Counted from the stretch's first letter, positions 42,755 to 51,169 are shown. The stretch is DNA of 64,000 bases from Streptomyces sp. SS1-1 (GCF_008973465.1 NZ_WBXN01000004.1:5682501-5746500); one strand, 5' to 3'. Program-made: numbers and translations. Notes: a model not told the origin generated them from the sequence alone.

Positions 42755-43525
42755 ATGGGCTGGCACCGTGAGCTGCTGATCGGCTTCGACCTGGAGACGA
42801 CCGGGACCGATCCGCGCGAGGCGCGCATCGTCACGGCCGCCGTCGTCGAGGTCAGGGACGGCGAGCTCCTGGGACACCGGCAGTGGCTGGCCGACCCCGG
42901 AGTCCCGATCCCGGCGGAGGCGGTCGCCGTCCACGGCGTCAGCAACGAGCGCGCGGCCGCCGAGGGCCGCCCCGCCGACCAGGTCGCCGACGCCGTCGCC
43001 GACGTCCTCGTCGCGTACTGGAAGACGGGCGTCCCGGTCGTCGCCTACAACGCCGCGTTCGACCTGAGCCTGCTCTCCGCCGAGCTGCGCCGGTACGGCC
43101 TGCCGTCCCTGCGCGAGCGCCTCGGCGGAGTCGACCCGGCGCCGGTCGTCGACCCGTACACCATCGACCGCCGGGTCGACCGCTACCGCCGCGGCAAGCG
43201 CAACCTCGAAGCGGTCTGCCGGGAGTACGGCGTGGAGCTCGCCTCCGCCCACGACGCCTTCGCCGACGCGCTCGCCGCCGCCCGTCTGGCCGGCGCGATA
43301 GCCGCCCGCCACCCCAAGGTCGCGACCCTCGGCCCGGCGGAGCTGCACCGCCGCCAGATCGAGTGGTACGCCGAGTGGGCGGCGGACTTCCAGACCTTCC
43401 TGCGCGGCAAGGGCGACCCGACGGCGGTCGTCGACGGCACCTGGCCGGTCCGCGAGCCGGAAGCCCCGGCGGCGGGACCGGCCGTGGTCGGGCGCTCGGT
43501 GCCCGGCGCCGGGAGCCCGGCCTGA
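42755..43525 (+). CDS. DnaQ-like 3'-5' exonuclease
   Basis: 256 aa. ExoI GFDLETTGTDP (Asp and Glu), ExoII VAYNAAFDLSLL (Asp) and ExoIII HDAFADALAAARL (His and Asp) are in order, defining a DEDDh exonuclease like the epsilon subunit or the DNA polymerase III exonuclease domain. The C-terminal 60 residues after RHPKVATLGP are not part of the nuclease. GAAGGGGGA sits before ATG 42755. Convergent with the YbaK gene. Confidence 0.92.
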   Translation: MGWHRELLIGFDLETTGTDPREARIVTAAVVEVRDGELLGHRQWLADPGVPIPAEAVAVHGVSNERAAAEGRPADQVADAVADVLVAYWKTGVPVVAYNAAFDLSLLSAELRRYGLPSLRERLGGVDPAPVVDPYTIDRRVDRYRRGKRNLEAVCREYGVELASAHDAFADALAAARLAGAIAARHPKVATLGPAELHRRQIEWYAEWAADFQTFLRGKGDPTAVVDGTWPVREPEAPAAGPAVVGRSVPGAGSPA

Positions 43526-43540
43526 TCGGCAAGACACCCC

Positions 43541-44062
43541 CTAGCCCGCCTCCGGTGTCGCGATCCGCTCGACGCGGGGCTCGGCCAGCCGCCCGTAGTC
43601 CGCGCCCGAGAGGCACAGCGAGCGGTCCAGCCGGGCCGCGTTGAAGTACAGCCTCGGCCGGGCGACGACCTCCGGGTCCGCGACGAGCTCCAGATCCGGG
43701 TCGAAGCTGAACGGCAGGACCGTGCCGGGAAGGGCGCGGGCCAGCCGCTGCGCGGTCGCCGAGTCGCAGAACCCGGCGTAGCGGGCCCCGTACAGCGTCC
43801 GGACGGCGTCCAGGTCCACCCGCCGGTCCCCGGGGACCACGGCGAGGACATGCCGGGTCGTGCGCCGGTCCACCTTGACCCGCAGCACGAGGCACTTCGC
43901 GGCCTCGGACGCCGGGTGCCCGCGCAGGGCGCAGACTGCCTCGGTCGCGCCCTCCGGCTCGTGGTCCACGAGCCGGTACGGGACCCCGGCGGAGTCGAGC
44001 AGCGCGATCAGGCGCTCGTACGTGCCGTGGACGGAGGAGAGGTCGAGGTCGTGCTCGGGCAT
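43541..44062 (-). CDS. YbaK/ProX-type aminoacyl-tRNA deacylase
   Basis: 173 aa. The YbaK/EbsC fold is seen in YRLVDHEPEGATEAVCALRGHP, the conserved Lys in ASEAAKCLVLRV, and DLDAVRTLYGARYAGFCDSATAQR. These enzymes hydrolyse mischarged tRNAs such as Cys-tRNAPro. ATG 44062 lies inside the end of the EamA gene, a 55-bp overlap, so the two are probably coexpressed. The frame continues far upstream but only as an alternate-frame shadow of EamA. Confidence 0.87.
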   Translation of the reverse strand: MPEHDLDLSSVHGTYERLIALLDSAGVPYRLVDHEPEGATEAVCALRGHPASEAAKCLVLRVKVDRRTTRHVLAVVPGDRRVDLDAVRTLYGARYAGFCDSATAQRLARALPGTVLPFSFDPDLELVADPEVVARPRLYFNAARLDRSLCLSGADYGRLAEPRVERIATPEAG

Positions 44063-44991
44063 ACGGGGTCCTCGCTGACGGGGTGGGGGAGGGACGGCGG
44101 GGGTTCCGGGGCGCGGCGGTGCTCGCGCTCCACCGCCTGCCCCCAGTAGGTGCCGGCGACCATCAGGGCCGCCCCGAGACCGGTGAGCGCGGTGAGCCGC
44201 TCGCCGCCGAGCGCCACGCCCACGGCGACCGCCCACACCGGTTCGGTGCCCAGCAGCAGGCTCGCCCGGCTCGCGGACGTGCGCTGCACGGCCCAGGTCT
44301 GGGTGAGGAAGGCGAACACCGAGCAGAACAGGGCCAGATACGCGAGCTGCGCCCAGGTCGCGGCGTCCGCGCCGCCCAGCTCGGGCAACTCGGGAACCGC
44401 GACCGGCAGGAACAGCGCGGTGCCGACGAGGGTCTGCACGGTCGTCAGATGCAGCGGCCGGATGGCCCGTCCCGAGGTCAGCCGCCCGACGAGCACGACG
44501 TGTCCGGCCCGGATCAGCGCGGCGCCGAGCATCAGCAGATCGCCGGAGCGCGGCGCGTGGAAGCCGTTGCCGGACATCAGCAGGGCGATGGCGACGACGC
44601 AGACGCCGGTCGCCGCGAAGAACGCGCCGGGCAGCGGGCCGCGCCGGCCGCCGCGGTCGAGGAGCGGGGTGAGGACGATGGTCAGGCTGATGATGAGCCC
44701 GGCGTTGGCGGCGCTCGTGTGCGCGACGCCGTACGTCTCGACGACGAGGACGGCGGCCTGGGTCAGCCCCAGGGGCAGCCCGGCGCGCAGTTCGGCGCGG
44801 GTCCACAGCCGAGGCCCCCGCCGGCTCCCCGCGGCCAGCCCCAGGCAGGTGACGGCGGACAGGGCGTAGCGGACGAACAGCACGAGCAGGACGGGCAGCG
44901 CGGCGGTGGCCGTCTGGGCGGACAGATAACTGGAGCCCCAGACCAGCGCGACGAGAAGGAGTACCGCGTCGGTGCGGCGGACGTCGGACAT
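44008..44991 (-). CDS. EamA/DMT family transporter
   Basis: 327 aa with ten hydrophobic segments in two EamA repeats (VLLLVALVWGSSYLS at the start, LALFCSVFAFLTQTWAVQRTSA and GTEPVWAVAVGVALGGERLT in the second half). DMT exporters move amino acids, metabolites or drugs out of the cell. ATG 44991 is divergent from a LysR gene 81 bp away, so that regulator likely controls it. The last 18 codons overlap the YbaK gene and encode a Ser/Pro-rich tail unlike the rest. Confidence 0.9.
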   Translation of the reverse strand: MSDVRRTDAVLLLVALVWGSSYLSAQTATAALPVLLVLFVRYALSAVTCLGLAAGSRRGPRLWTRAELRAGLPLGLTQAAVLVVETYGVAHTSAANAGLIISLTIVLTPLLDRGGRRGPLPGAFFAATGVCVVAIALLMSGNGFHAPRSGDLLMLGAALIRAGHVVLVGRLTSGRAIRPLHLTTVQTLVGTALFLPVAVPELPELGGADAATWAQLAYLALFCSVFAFLTQTWAVQRTSASRASLLLGTEPVWAVAVGVALGGERLTALTGLGAALMVAGTYWGQAVEREHRRAPEPPPSLPHPVSEDPVCPSTTSTSPPSTARTSA

Positions 44992-45060
44992 GCACCCCAC
45001 CGTGCACCGGAACGTCCATGAAGCCCAGTATCAGTTTCTTCAGCGATCTTTTAGCACTCC

Positions 45061-45066
45061 TACACT
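45061..45066 (+). promoter_or_regulatory. -10 box implying a leaderless lysR transcript
   Basis: TACACT ends six bases before the ATG at 45073, so transcription would start on the A of the ATG. The -35 region is weak (TCTTCA at 45037, 18-bp spacer). The AT-rich run CAGTATCAGTTTCTTCAGCG just upstream could hold the LysR site for the divergent EamA promoter. Confidence 0.45.
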
Positions 45067-45072
45067 GAGGCC

Positions 45073-45978
45073 ATGGACGAACGGCAGCTGAGGATCCTTC
45101 GCGAGCTCGGAGAGCTGGGCAGCGTCACGGCCGTCGCCGAGGCCCTGCTGGTGACCCCGTCGGCGATCTCCCAGCAGCTCCGGCTGCTCCAGCGTGCGGT
45201 CCCGGTGCCACTCACCGAGCGGCAGGGCCGGCGGCTGGTGCTGACCGACGCCGGGCAGACGCTGGCGGGCGCGGCCGTGGAGGTGGAGACGGCGCTGGCG
45301 CGTGCCCGGGGCAGCGTCGAGGAGTTCGTGGAACGCCCCGGCGGGGAGGTGTCGGTCGCCGCCTTCCACAGCGCGGCCGGAGCCTTCTTCCCGCTCCTGC
45401 TGCGGGCCCTCGCCGCCCCCGGGCGGCCGGTGCCGAGACTCGCCGACCAGGACGTGCCGCAGGAGGACTTCCCGCGCCTGACGCGGGAGTACGACATCGT
45501 CCTCGGGCACCGCCTCGACCACGCCCCGCCCTGGCCGGACACCGTCACGGTGACCACCCTGCTGCGCGAACCGCTGGACGTGGCCATGCCCAAGGAGCAT
45601 CCGCTGGCCGCGAAACGTCGGGTCACCCCGCACGACGTGGCCGGTGAGCCGTGGATCACCGTGCACGACGGCTTCCCGGTGATGGCGACGATCGACGCCA
45701 TCGCGGCGGCCGCCGGACGCAGGCTCCACCTGGCCCATCGCATCAACGAGTTCGCGGTGGTGGCGGAGGCCGTCGCCGCCGGAGGCGGCATCGCCCTGAT
45801 GCCCCGCTGGACCGTGCGCCCCCACCCCGCCCTGACCCTGCGCCCCCTGAGCGGGGTCCAGGCGCGACGGCACATCGACGCCCTCCACCGCCCGGAGCGG
45901 CTGGCCCGGAAGGCGGTCCGCACCGTCCTCGCCGAACTCGTGGGCGCGGCCCGCTCGATCCAGGAGCGGACCGCCTGA
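45073..45978 (+). CDS. LysR-family transcriptional regulator
   Basis: 301 aa. N-terminal winged HTH: LRILRELGELGSVTAVAEALLVTPSAISQQLRLLQRAV, then VPLTERQGRRLVLTDAGQ. The C-terminal part is a two-lobed effector domain (ITVHDGFPVMATIDAIAA, EAVAAGGGIALMP). Divergent from the EamA exporter, which is the likely target; the effector is unknown. Convergent with the APH-family kinase, 7 bp between stops. Confidence 0.92.
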   Translation: MDERQLRILRELGELGSVTAVAEALLVTPSAISQQLRLLQRAVPVPLTERQGRRLVLTDAGQTLAGAAVEVETALARARGSVEEFVERPGGEVSVAAFHSAAGAFFPLLLRALAAPGRPVPRLADQDVPQEDFPRLTREYDIVLGHRLDHAPPWPDTVTVTTLLREPLDVAMPKEHPLAAKRRVTPHDVAGEPWITVHDGFPVMATIDAIAAAAGRRLHLAHRINEFAVVAEAVAAGGGIALMPRWTVRPHPALTLRPLSGVQARRHIDALHRPERLARKAVRTVLAELVGAARSIQERTA

Positions 45979-45985
45979 GACCGCG

Positions 45986-46849
45986 TCAGAACGGGTACCA
46001 GCGCACCGTCTCGTCGCCCTCCCGGAGGGACGCCACCCGCCGCCGGAACTCCTCCAGCGCCTTCGGGTTGCCCGGGGCGTGCTGGGCCACCCAGGCGCAG
46101 CTCGCCGTCTCGCGGGCGCCGCGCAGCACCGCGCAGCCGTCCCACTCGCGCACGTCCCAGCCGTACGTGTCCGTGAACTCCTCGTAGGCCGCCCCGGGCA
46201 GTCCGTACCGGTCGCGGGAGAGCGCCATGACCACCAGGTCGTGCTCGCGCAGATCCGCGGAGAAGGTCTCCAGGTCGACCAGCACCGGCCCGTCCGGGCC
46301 GACGTGCACATTGCGGGGCAGCGCGTCCCCGTGGATCGGGCCCGGCGTCAGACGGGGCGTCAGACGCGCGGCGGCCTCCGCGAAGCCGTCCCGGCGCTCC
46401 CGCAGATAGGCGGCGTCCGCCGGGTCGATCGCGTCGCCCGCCAGCCGCAGCCAGCGCTCCACGCCGCCCAGCAGCTCACGCGGCGGCAGGGCGAACGGCG
46501 GCGCGGGCAGGGCGTGCACGATCCGCAGCAGCGCGGCCAGGTCCCGGGGTTCGGCGGGCCGTACGGCGTCCGGCAGCCGGTGCCACACCGTCACCGGGTG
46601 CCCGTCCACCAACAGCGCCTCGGAGGCGGCGGCCCGGACGGCGGGAACCCCTTCCTCCGCCAGCCACACCGCGACCCGCAACTCCCGCCGCGCCCGCTCC
46701 AGCAGCTCGGCGTCCCGGCCCACCTTGACGACCAGGTCGCCGGCGGCGAACACAGCGTTCTCCCCGAGGGACAGCAGCCGCGCGTCCCCGGCCGGGACGG
46801 ACAGGACCCCCGCCGCCGCCAGTACCTCGCGCGCCCGTGCCTCGTCCAT
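45986..46849 (-). CDS. APH-family phosphotransferase
   Basis: 287 aa. GENAVFAAGDLVVKVGRDAELL gives the ATP-binding Lys, GPIHGDALPRNVHV is an intact Brenner loop (HGDxxxxN), and LVDLETFSADLREHDLVVMALS gives the metal Asp and following Glu. All catalytic residues are present, unlike the relative at 27377. The substrate may be an antibiotic or a small alcohol; the sequence does not say. GGAGG lies before ATG 46849. The frame continues upstream to 47635 only as a shadow of the ABC permease. Confidence 0.85.
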   Translation of the reverse strand: MDEARAREVLAAAGVLSVPAGDARLLSLGENAVFAAGDLVVKVGRDAELLERARRELRVAVWLAEEGVPAVRAAASEALLVDGHPVTVWHRLPDAVRPAEPRDLAALLRIVHALPAPPFALPPRELLGGVERWLRLAGDAIDPADAAYLRERRDGFAEAAARLTPRLTPGPIHGDALPRNVHVGPDGPVLVDLETFSADLREHDLVVMALSRDRYGLPGAAYEEFTDTYGWDVREWDGCAVLRGARETASCAWVAQHAPGNPKALEEFRRRVASLREGDETVRWYPF

Positions 46850-46951
46850 CGCCCGCCTCCGTGGGGTCGTACGCCTTCGTGAACGGCGGACGCATTCCCG
46901 CCATTCGCGCCCAGTCTCGCATTTCCACAGGTCGGCCGCGTGCGAGCGGTC

Positions 46952-46980
46952 TTGACGGGGTACGGCGCGTTCACGACCAT
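46952..46980 (+). promoter_or_regulatory. Candidate promoter of the sugar ABC operon
   Basis: TTGACG (46952-46957), 17-bp spacer, GACCAT (46975-46980). The -35 is consensus; the -10 is weak. Transcription would begin about 32 bp before the GTG at 47018. Confidence 0.4.
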
Positions 46981-47017
46981 GACGAGGCCGTCCGAGCCGT
47001 GCGAAGGGGCTGATGCC

Positions 47018-47953
47018 GTGACCTCGGTGACCGAGGCCGAGAGGCCGGCCGCCCGCGCGCCCCGCCCCGGCGGGGAACGGCGGGTCACGGACCGCGGCGC
47101 CTGGTTCCTGGTGCTGCCCGCGCTCCTGCCCATCCTGATCCTCAGCGTCGGCCCGCTGCTGTACGGCATCCTGCTGTCCTTCACCGACGCCCAGTCCGGA
47201 CGCACCGAGGCCACCCGGTGGATCGGCGGGCTCAACTTCCAGGACCTGCTGCACGACACGCTGTTCTGGGAGTCCTTCCGTATCGGCCTGGTCTGGGCCG
47301 TCGCCGTCACCGTGCCGCAGTTCCTGCTGGCCCTCGGCCTCGCCCTGCTGCTCAACCAGGACCTGCGGCTGCGCTGGCTGGCCCGCGCCCTCGCCATCGT
47401 CCCGTGGGCCATGCCCGAGGTCGTCGTCGGCGTCATGTGGCGGCTGGTCTACGCCCCCGATGCCGGCATCCTCAACGAGACCCTGCGCGACCTGGGCCTC
47501 GGCGACGGCCGGGACTGGCTGAGCGGACTCGGCACGGCCCTGCCCGCGGTGGTCGTCGTCGGCGTCTGGGCCGGGATGCCCACCACCACGGTCGCCCTGC
47601 TCGCCGGCCTGCAGAACACCCCGCGCGAACTGCACGAGGCGGCCGCCGTCGACGGCGCCGGAGCCTGGCGCCGCTTCCGCACGGTCACCTGGCCCGCGCT
47701 CAGACCGGTGGCCCTGTCCATCACCGCGCTCAACCTCATCTGGAACTTCAACTCCTTCGCCCTGGTGTACGTCCTCACCAGCGGAGGCCCGGGCGGCCGC
47801 ACCCGGCTGCCGATGCTCTTCGCCTACGAAGAGGCGTTCCGGTACGGGCAGTTCGGCTACGCGGCGGCGATGGGATGCGTGATGGTCGCGGCGGTCTCGG
47901 TGCTGCTCGCGGTCCTCCTGGCGGGCCGGCTCCGGGGCGGTGAGGCGGCATGA
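47018..47953 (+). CDS. Sugar ABC transporter permease (MalF type)
   Basis: 311 aa, six membrane segments. EAA loop LHEAAAVDGAGAWRRFRTVTWPAL docks on the ATPase. The start WFLVLPALLPILILSVGPLLYG and the phrase YVLTSGGPGGRT are typical of CUT1-family carbohydrate permeases. GTG 47018 is preferred with GAAGGGG upstream; TTG/ATG-type starts further up lie in the promoter region. ATGA overlap with the second permease. Confidence 0.9.
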   Translation: MTSVTEAERPAARAPRPGGERRVTDRGAWFLVLPALLPILILSVGPLLYGILLSFTDAQSGRTEATRWIGGLNFQDLLHDTLFWESFRIGLVWAVAVTVPQFLLALGLALLLNQDLRLRWLARALAIVPWAMPEVVVGVMWRLVYAPDAGILNETLRDLGLGDGRDWLSGLGTALPAVVVVGVWAGMPTTTVALLAGLQNTPRELHEAAAVDGAGAWRRFRTVTWPALRPVALSITALNLIWNFNSFALVYVLTSGGPGGRTRLPMLFAYEEAFRYGQFGYAAAMGCVMVAAVSVLLAVLLAGRLRGGEAA

Positions 47954-48783
47954 GGACCAGCCGGACCGGCCGCGCCGGACAGTACGCCGCCCTGCTCGCC
48001 TATCTCGTCTTCCTGGCGTTCCCCTTCCTGTGGCTGGTCTCCACCGCCTTCAAACCCCCACGGGAACTGGCCCGTCTGCACCCCACCTGGATCCCCGAGG
48101 ACCCGACGCTCGCCAACTTCCGGCAGGCGTTCGACGAACAGCCCCTCCTGGACGCCGCCCTGAACTCCCTGGCCGCCGCCCTCGGCACCGCCGTGATCGC
48201 CGTGCTCCTCGCGACCCCGATGGCGTACGTCATGGCACGCCGGCGGACCCGGCTCGCGCGGGCCGCGACCGGCTGGGTCGTCGTCAGCCAGGCGTTCCCG
48301 CTCGTCCTGGTGATCATCCCGCTGTTCCTGGTGCTGAAGAACCTGCGGCTGATCGACTCCATGACGGGGCTGGTCATGGTCTACGTGGTGTGGGCGCTGC
48401 CGTTCGCGCTCTGGATGCTCGTCGGCTACGTCCGCGCGGTGCCGCGCGAACTGGAGGAGGCGGCGGCGGTCGACGGCGCCGGGCGGCTGCGGACGCTGGT
48501 CTCGGTGACCGCGCCCCTGCTCGCGCCCGGCCTGGTGGCGACGGCCCTGTTCGCGTTCGTCACCGCGTGGAACGAGTTCTTCTTCGCGCTGGTGCTGCTG
48601 AAGACCCCGGAGAAGCAGACCCTCCCGGTCGTCCTCACCCACTTCATCGGCGCGGAGGGCGTCGCGGACCTCGGGCCGCTGGCCGCCGCCGCGTTCCTCG
48701 CGACGCTGCCGTCCCTGGTGGTGTTCGCGCTCATCCAGCGCCGGATCACCGGCGGCATGCTCACCGGGGCGGTGAAGAGCTGA
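47950..48783 (+). CDS. Sugar ABC transporter permease (MalG type)
   Basis: 277 aa. N-terminal FLAFPFLWLVSTAFKPP and EAA loop LEEAAAVDGAGRLRTLVSVTAPLLAPG mark the MalG-type CUT1 permease. It ends in MLTGAVKS. The start overlaps the stop of the preceding permease, and its stop overlaps the binding-protein start as TGATG, so the three genes are one translational unit. Confidence 0.92.
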   Translation: MRTSRTGRAGQYAALLAYLVFLAFPFLWLVSTAFKPPRELARLHPTWIPEDPTLANFRQAFDEQPLLDAALNSLAAALGTAVIAVLLATPMAYVMARRRTRLARAATGWVVVSQAFPLVLVIIPLFLVLKNLRLIDSMTGLVMVYVVWALPFALWMLVGYVRAVPRELEEAAAVDGAGRLRTLVSVTAPLLAPGLVATALFAFVTAWNEFFFALVLLKTPEKQTLPVVLTHFIGAEGVADLGPLAAAAFLATLPSLVVFALIQRRITGGMLTGAVKS

Positions 48784-50057
48784 TGCGCGCGCGACTGCTG
48801 TGGGTGCTCGTCCTCGCCCTGCTGGCCGCCGGCTGCGCCGGGGACGCCGACCCGGACGGGCCGATCACCCTGCGCTTCCAGTCACTGGCCTGGCAGGAGG
48901 AGTCCGTCCAGGTCAACAAGGAGCTGGTGGCGGAGTGGAACGCCACCCACCCGGACGTCAAGGTCGAGTACGTACAGGGAAGTTGGGACAGCGTCCACGA
49001 CCAGCTCCTCACCTCCTTCGAGGGCGGCGAGGCACCGGACATCATCCACGACGCCTCCGACGACCTCGCCGACTTCGCCTACGGCGGCTACCTCGCCGAC
49101 CTGTCCGGCCTCCTGCCCGAGCGGCTCACGAAGGACATCCCCCCACACAGCTGGGAGACGACGACCTTCGGCGACGGCGTCTACGGCGTGCCGTTCCTCC
49201 AGGAACCGCGCGTGCTCATCGCGAACGCCGACCGGCTCGACGAGGCGGGTGTGCGCATCCCCACCCCCGAACACCCGTGGACGTGGCGGGAGTTCCGGGA
49301 GGTCACCGACCGGCTGAGCGGCGACGGCCGGTACGGGGTCGCCTGGCCGCTGAAGGAACCCGTCTCCGTCAGCCTCAACCTGTCGCTGTCCGCGGGCGGA
49401 AAGCTCTTCCACCGGGGCCCGGACGGCAAGGTGACCGTGCGCTTCGAGGAGGGCGACGCGGTGATGCCGCGCACCGTCCACGACCAGGTCGCCACCGACC
49501 GCAGCGCCTCCCCGAGCACCCTCGGCAGCGGCGGCTCCGACACCCTGCCCGGCTTCTTCGGCGGCCGCTACGCGATGGTGCCGCTGGGCTTCTCCTACCG
49601 GCAGCAGATCGTGCAGCAGGCCCCCGAGGGCTTCCACTGGCGGGTGCTGCCCGCCCCGGCCGGCGCCGACGGCCTCACCCAGGGCGTCAGCCCGCAGACC
49701 CTGTCCATCGCCGAGGACAGCCCGCACCGCGAGGAGGCCGCCGCGTTCATCGACTTCCTGCTGCGCCCGCGGAACATGGTGCGGCTTGCGCTCGGCGACT
49801 GGATGCTGCCGACCGGCACCGAGGCCCTGAAGGACCCGGCCCTGCACACCACCGAGCACGACTGGGCCACCGGTACGGCCCTCGCAAGCCGGCTGCGCCC
49901 GGCGCCCGCCCAGTCCGTGCGCGGCTACCCCGAGTTCAAGGACAAGGTCGCCACCCCGGCCTTCCAGGAGTACTACAGCGGCGCCATCGGCCTCGCCGAG
50001 CTGCGCACCCGCCTGGAACGCGACGGCAACCTGGTCCTCGCCCGCTACCAGCGCTGA
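48783..50057 (+). CDS. Sugar ABC transporter substrate-binding lipoprotein
   Basis: 424 aa. Lipoprotein signal ending LLAAGC (Cys about residue 18), then an extracellular solute-binding family 1 fold: ITLRFQSLAWQEESVQVNKELVAEWNATHPDV, GEAPDIIHDASDDLADFAYGGYLADLS and PWTWREFREVTDRL. No ATPase gene is present; CUT1 systems in Streptomyces commonly share the ATPase MsiK, so that is the likely energiser. The ligand is not predictable. No LacI-type regulator is adjacent. Confidence 0.92.
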   Translation: MRARLLWVLVLALLAAGCAGDADPDGPITLRFQSLAWQEESVQVNKELVAEWNATHPDVKVEYVQGSWDSVHDQLLTSFEGGEAPDIIHDASDDLADFAYGGYLADLSGLLPERLTKDIPPHSWETTTFGDGVYGVPFLQEPRVLIANADRLDEAGVRIPTPEHPWTWREFREVTDRLSGDGRYGVAWPLKEPVSVSLNLSLSAGGKLFHRGPDGKVTVRFEEGDAVMPRTVHDQVATDRSASPSTLGSGGSDTLPGFFGGRYAMVPLGFSYRQQIVQQAPEGFHWRVLPAPAGADGLTQGVSPQTLSIAEDSPHREEAAAFIDFLLRPRNMVRLALGDWMLPTGTEALKDPALHTTEHDWATGTALASRLRPAPAQSVRGYPEFKDKVATPAFQEYYSGAIGLAELRTRLERDGNLVLARYQR

Positions 50058-50061
50058 CGGG

Positions 50062-50099
50062 AAATCCCTTTGCGCACGGGCCGCGCACCTGCCTAGCGT
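50062..50099 (+). promoter_or_regulatory. WhiB7/WblC-type promoter upstream of erm
   Basis: AAAT (50062-50065) four bases before TTGCGC (50070-50075), 18-bp spacer, TAGCGT (50094-50099). An AT-rich patch just upstream of a -35 TTG with a good TAnnnT -10 is the pattern of WhiB7 (WblC)-activated promoters, which in Streptomyces drive macrolide resistance. The predicted start is at 50106-50107. Confidence 0.6.
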
Positions 50100-50106
50100 G
50101 CGGTCC

Positions 50107-50223
50107 ATGGCAGCGAACAACGCGATCACCCGCACCGGTCACGGCCGGGGCTGTGCGCACTCCGTACGGAGGCGCCGTGGCCCCGGAGCCCTGACCGGCC
50201 CGGGGAGCCGCACCGCCCGCTGA
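50107..50223 (+). CDS. Candidate erm leader peptide (38 aa)
   Basis: ATG 50107 to TGA 50223. The ATG coincides with the transcription start predicted from the promoter above, so it would be leaderless. The peptide contains CAHSVRRRRGP; RxR runs are the classic site where macrolide-bound ribosomes stall (compare THSMRLRFP in the ErmD leader). Stalling there would let the downstream RNA refold before erm. There is no independent homology support; a 13-codon GTG frame (50154-50195) in another phase overlaps it. Confidence 0.45.
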   Translation: MAANNAITRTGHGRGCAHSVRRRRGPGALTGPGSRTAR

Positions 50224-50271
50224 TCGCGCGCGGACCCGCTGTCCCCTCCTTCTCTCTCCTGTCTTCCGGTC

Positions 50272-50289
50272 AGGGCGTTCGGCTGCCCT
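50272..50289 (+). terminator. Possible attenuator hairpin ahead of erm
   Basis: AGGGC / GCCCT (5 bp) with an 8-nt loop, followed by the pyrimidine run TCTCCCTCTCC; another pyrimidine-rich tract (50241-50266) lies before it. It sits between the leader ORF and erm, where an attenuator would be. The stem is short, so this is tentative. Confidence 0.35.
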
Positions 50290-50323
50290 TCTCCCTCTCC
50301 ACGGAAGACAAGGACCGCAGGCC

Positions 50324-51103
50324 ATGGCCCGCCCCCGTCGCGTTTCCCGCGCGCTCTCGCAGAACTTCCTCGCCGACCGCGCCGCCGCCGCACAGCTCGC
50401 CCGGCTCGCCGCGCCCCACGACCGCCCCGTCCCGCTGCTGCTCGAAGTGGGCGCCGGGCACGGCGCGTTGACCGAGCTGCTCGCACCGCGCTGCCGCAGC
50501 CTCCTCGCCTACGAGATCGACCCGCGGCTCGTCCCCGGCCTGCGCGCGCGGTTCGCGGGCACCCCGCACGTCCGCGTCCTCGGTGAGGACTTCCTGCGGG
50601 CGAGGGCGCCGCACACACCGTTCTCCGTCGCCGGGAACGTGCCCTTCTCGCGTACCGCCGACGTCGTCGAGTGGTGTCTGCGGGCCCCGCACCTCACCGA
50701 CGCCACCCTGCTCACCCAGCTGGAGTACGCCCGCAAGCGCACCGGCGACTACGGCGGCTGGACTCGGCTGACCGTGCTGACCTGGCCCCGGCACGAGTGG
50801 CGGCTGGCCGGACGGGTCGGGCGCCGCAGCTTCCGGCCCGTGCCCCGGGTGGACGGCGGGATCGTCCGTATCGAGCGGCGCCGCACCCCGCTGCTCGCGC
50901 CCGGCGCGTACGCGGGCTGGCGGGAACTGGTCGAGCTCGGCTTCTCCGGGGTCGGCGGCTCCCTGCACGCCTCGCTGCGGCGGGCCCGGCCGAGGCGGCG
51001 CGTGGACGCGGCGTTCCGCGCGGCGGGGCTCGACCGGGACGTCCTGGTGGGGGAGGTGCCGCCGTGGACCTGGCTGAGGCTGCACGAGGTGCTGAGCTCG
51101 TGA
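50324..51103 (+). CDS. 23S rRNA adenine N6-methyltransferase (Erm family)
   Basis: 259 aa. SQNFLADRAAAAQLA, LLLEVGAGHGALTELLA (motif I), LLAYEIDPRLVP, VLGEDFLRA and the catalytic motif IV VAGNVPFSRT identify an rRNA dimethylase of the Erm class rather than KsgA (short, basic, with RVGRRSFRPVPRVDGG). It methylates A2058 of 23S rRNA and gives macrolide-lincosamide resistance. Together with the glycosyltransferase 73 bp downstream it matches the lrm-mgt pair of S. lividans, where Lrm is a monomethylase. AAGGA lies nine bases before the ATG. Confidence 0.93.
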   Translation: MARPRRVSRALSQNFLADRAAAAQLARLAAPHDRPVPLLLEVGAGHGALTELLAPRCRSLLAYEIDPRLVPGLRARFAGTPHVRVLGEDFLRARAPHTPFSVAGNVPFSRTADVVEWCLRAPHLTDATLLTQLEYARKRTGDYGGWTRLTVLTWPRHEWRLAGRVGRRSFRPVPRVDGGIVRIERRRTPLLAPGAYAGWRELVELGFSGVGGSLHASLRRARPRRRVDAAFRAAGLDRDVLVGEVPPWTWLRLHEVLSS

Positions 51104-51140
51104 ACGCGGTTCACGGAGCCGCCGACGTCATGAATTCAGA

Positions 51141-51169
51141 TTGCACGAGACGTATCGTCTCGCTAGGGT
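51141..51169 (+). promoter_or_regulatory. mgt promoter with a perfect palindrome in the spacer
   Basis: TTGCAC (51141-51146), 17-bp spacer, TAGGGT (51164-51169), ending seven bases before the ATG at 51177, so the transcript should be leaderless. The spacer is CGAGACG-TAT-CGTCTCG (51146-51162), a perfect 7-bp palindrome placed to let a TetR-like repressor block polymerase. AATT (51133-51136) upstream of the -35 would also suit WhiB7-type activation. Confidence 0.6.
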
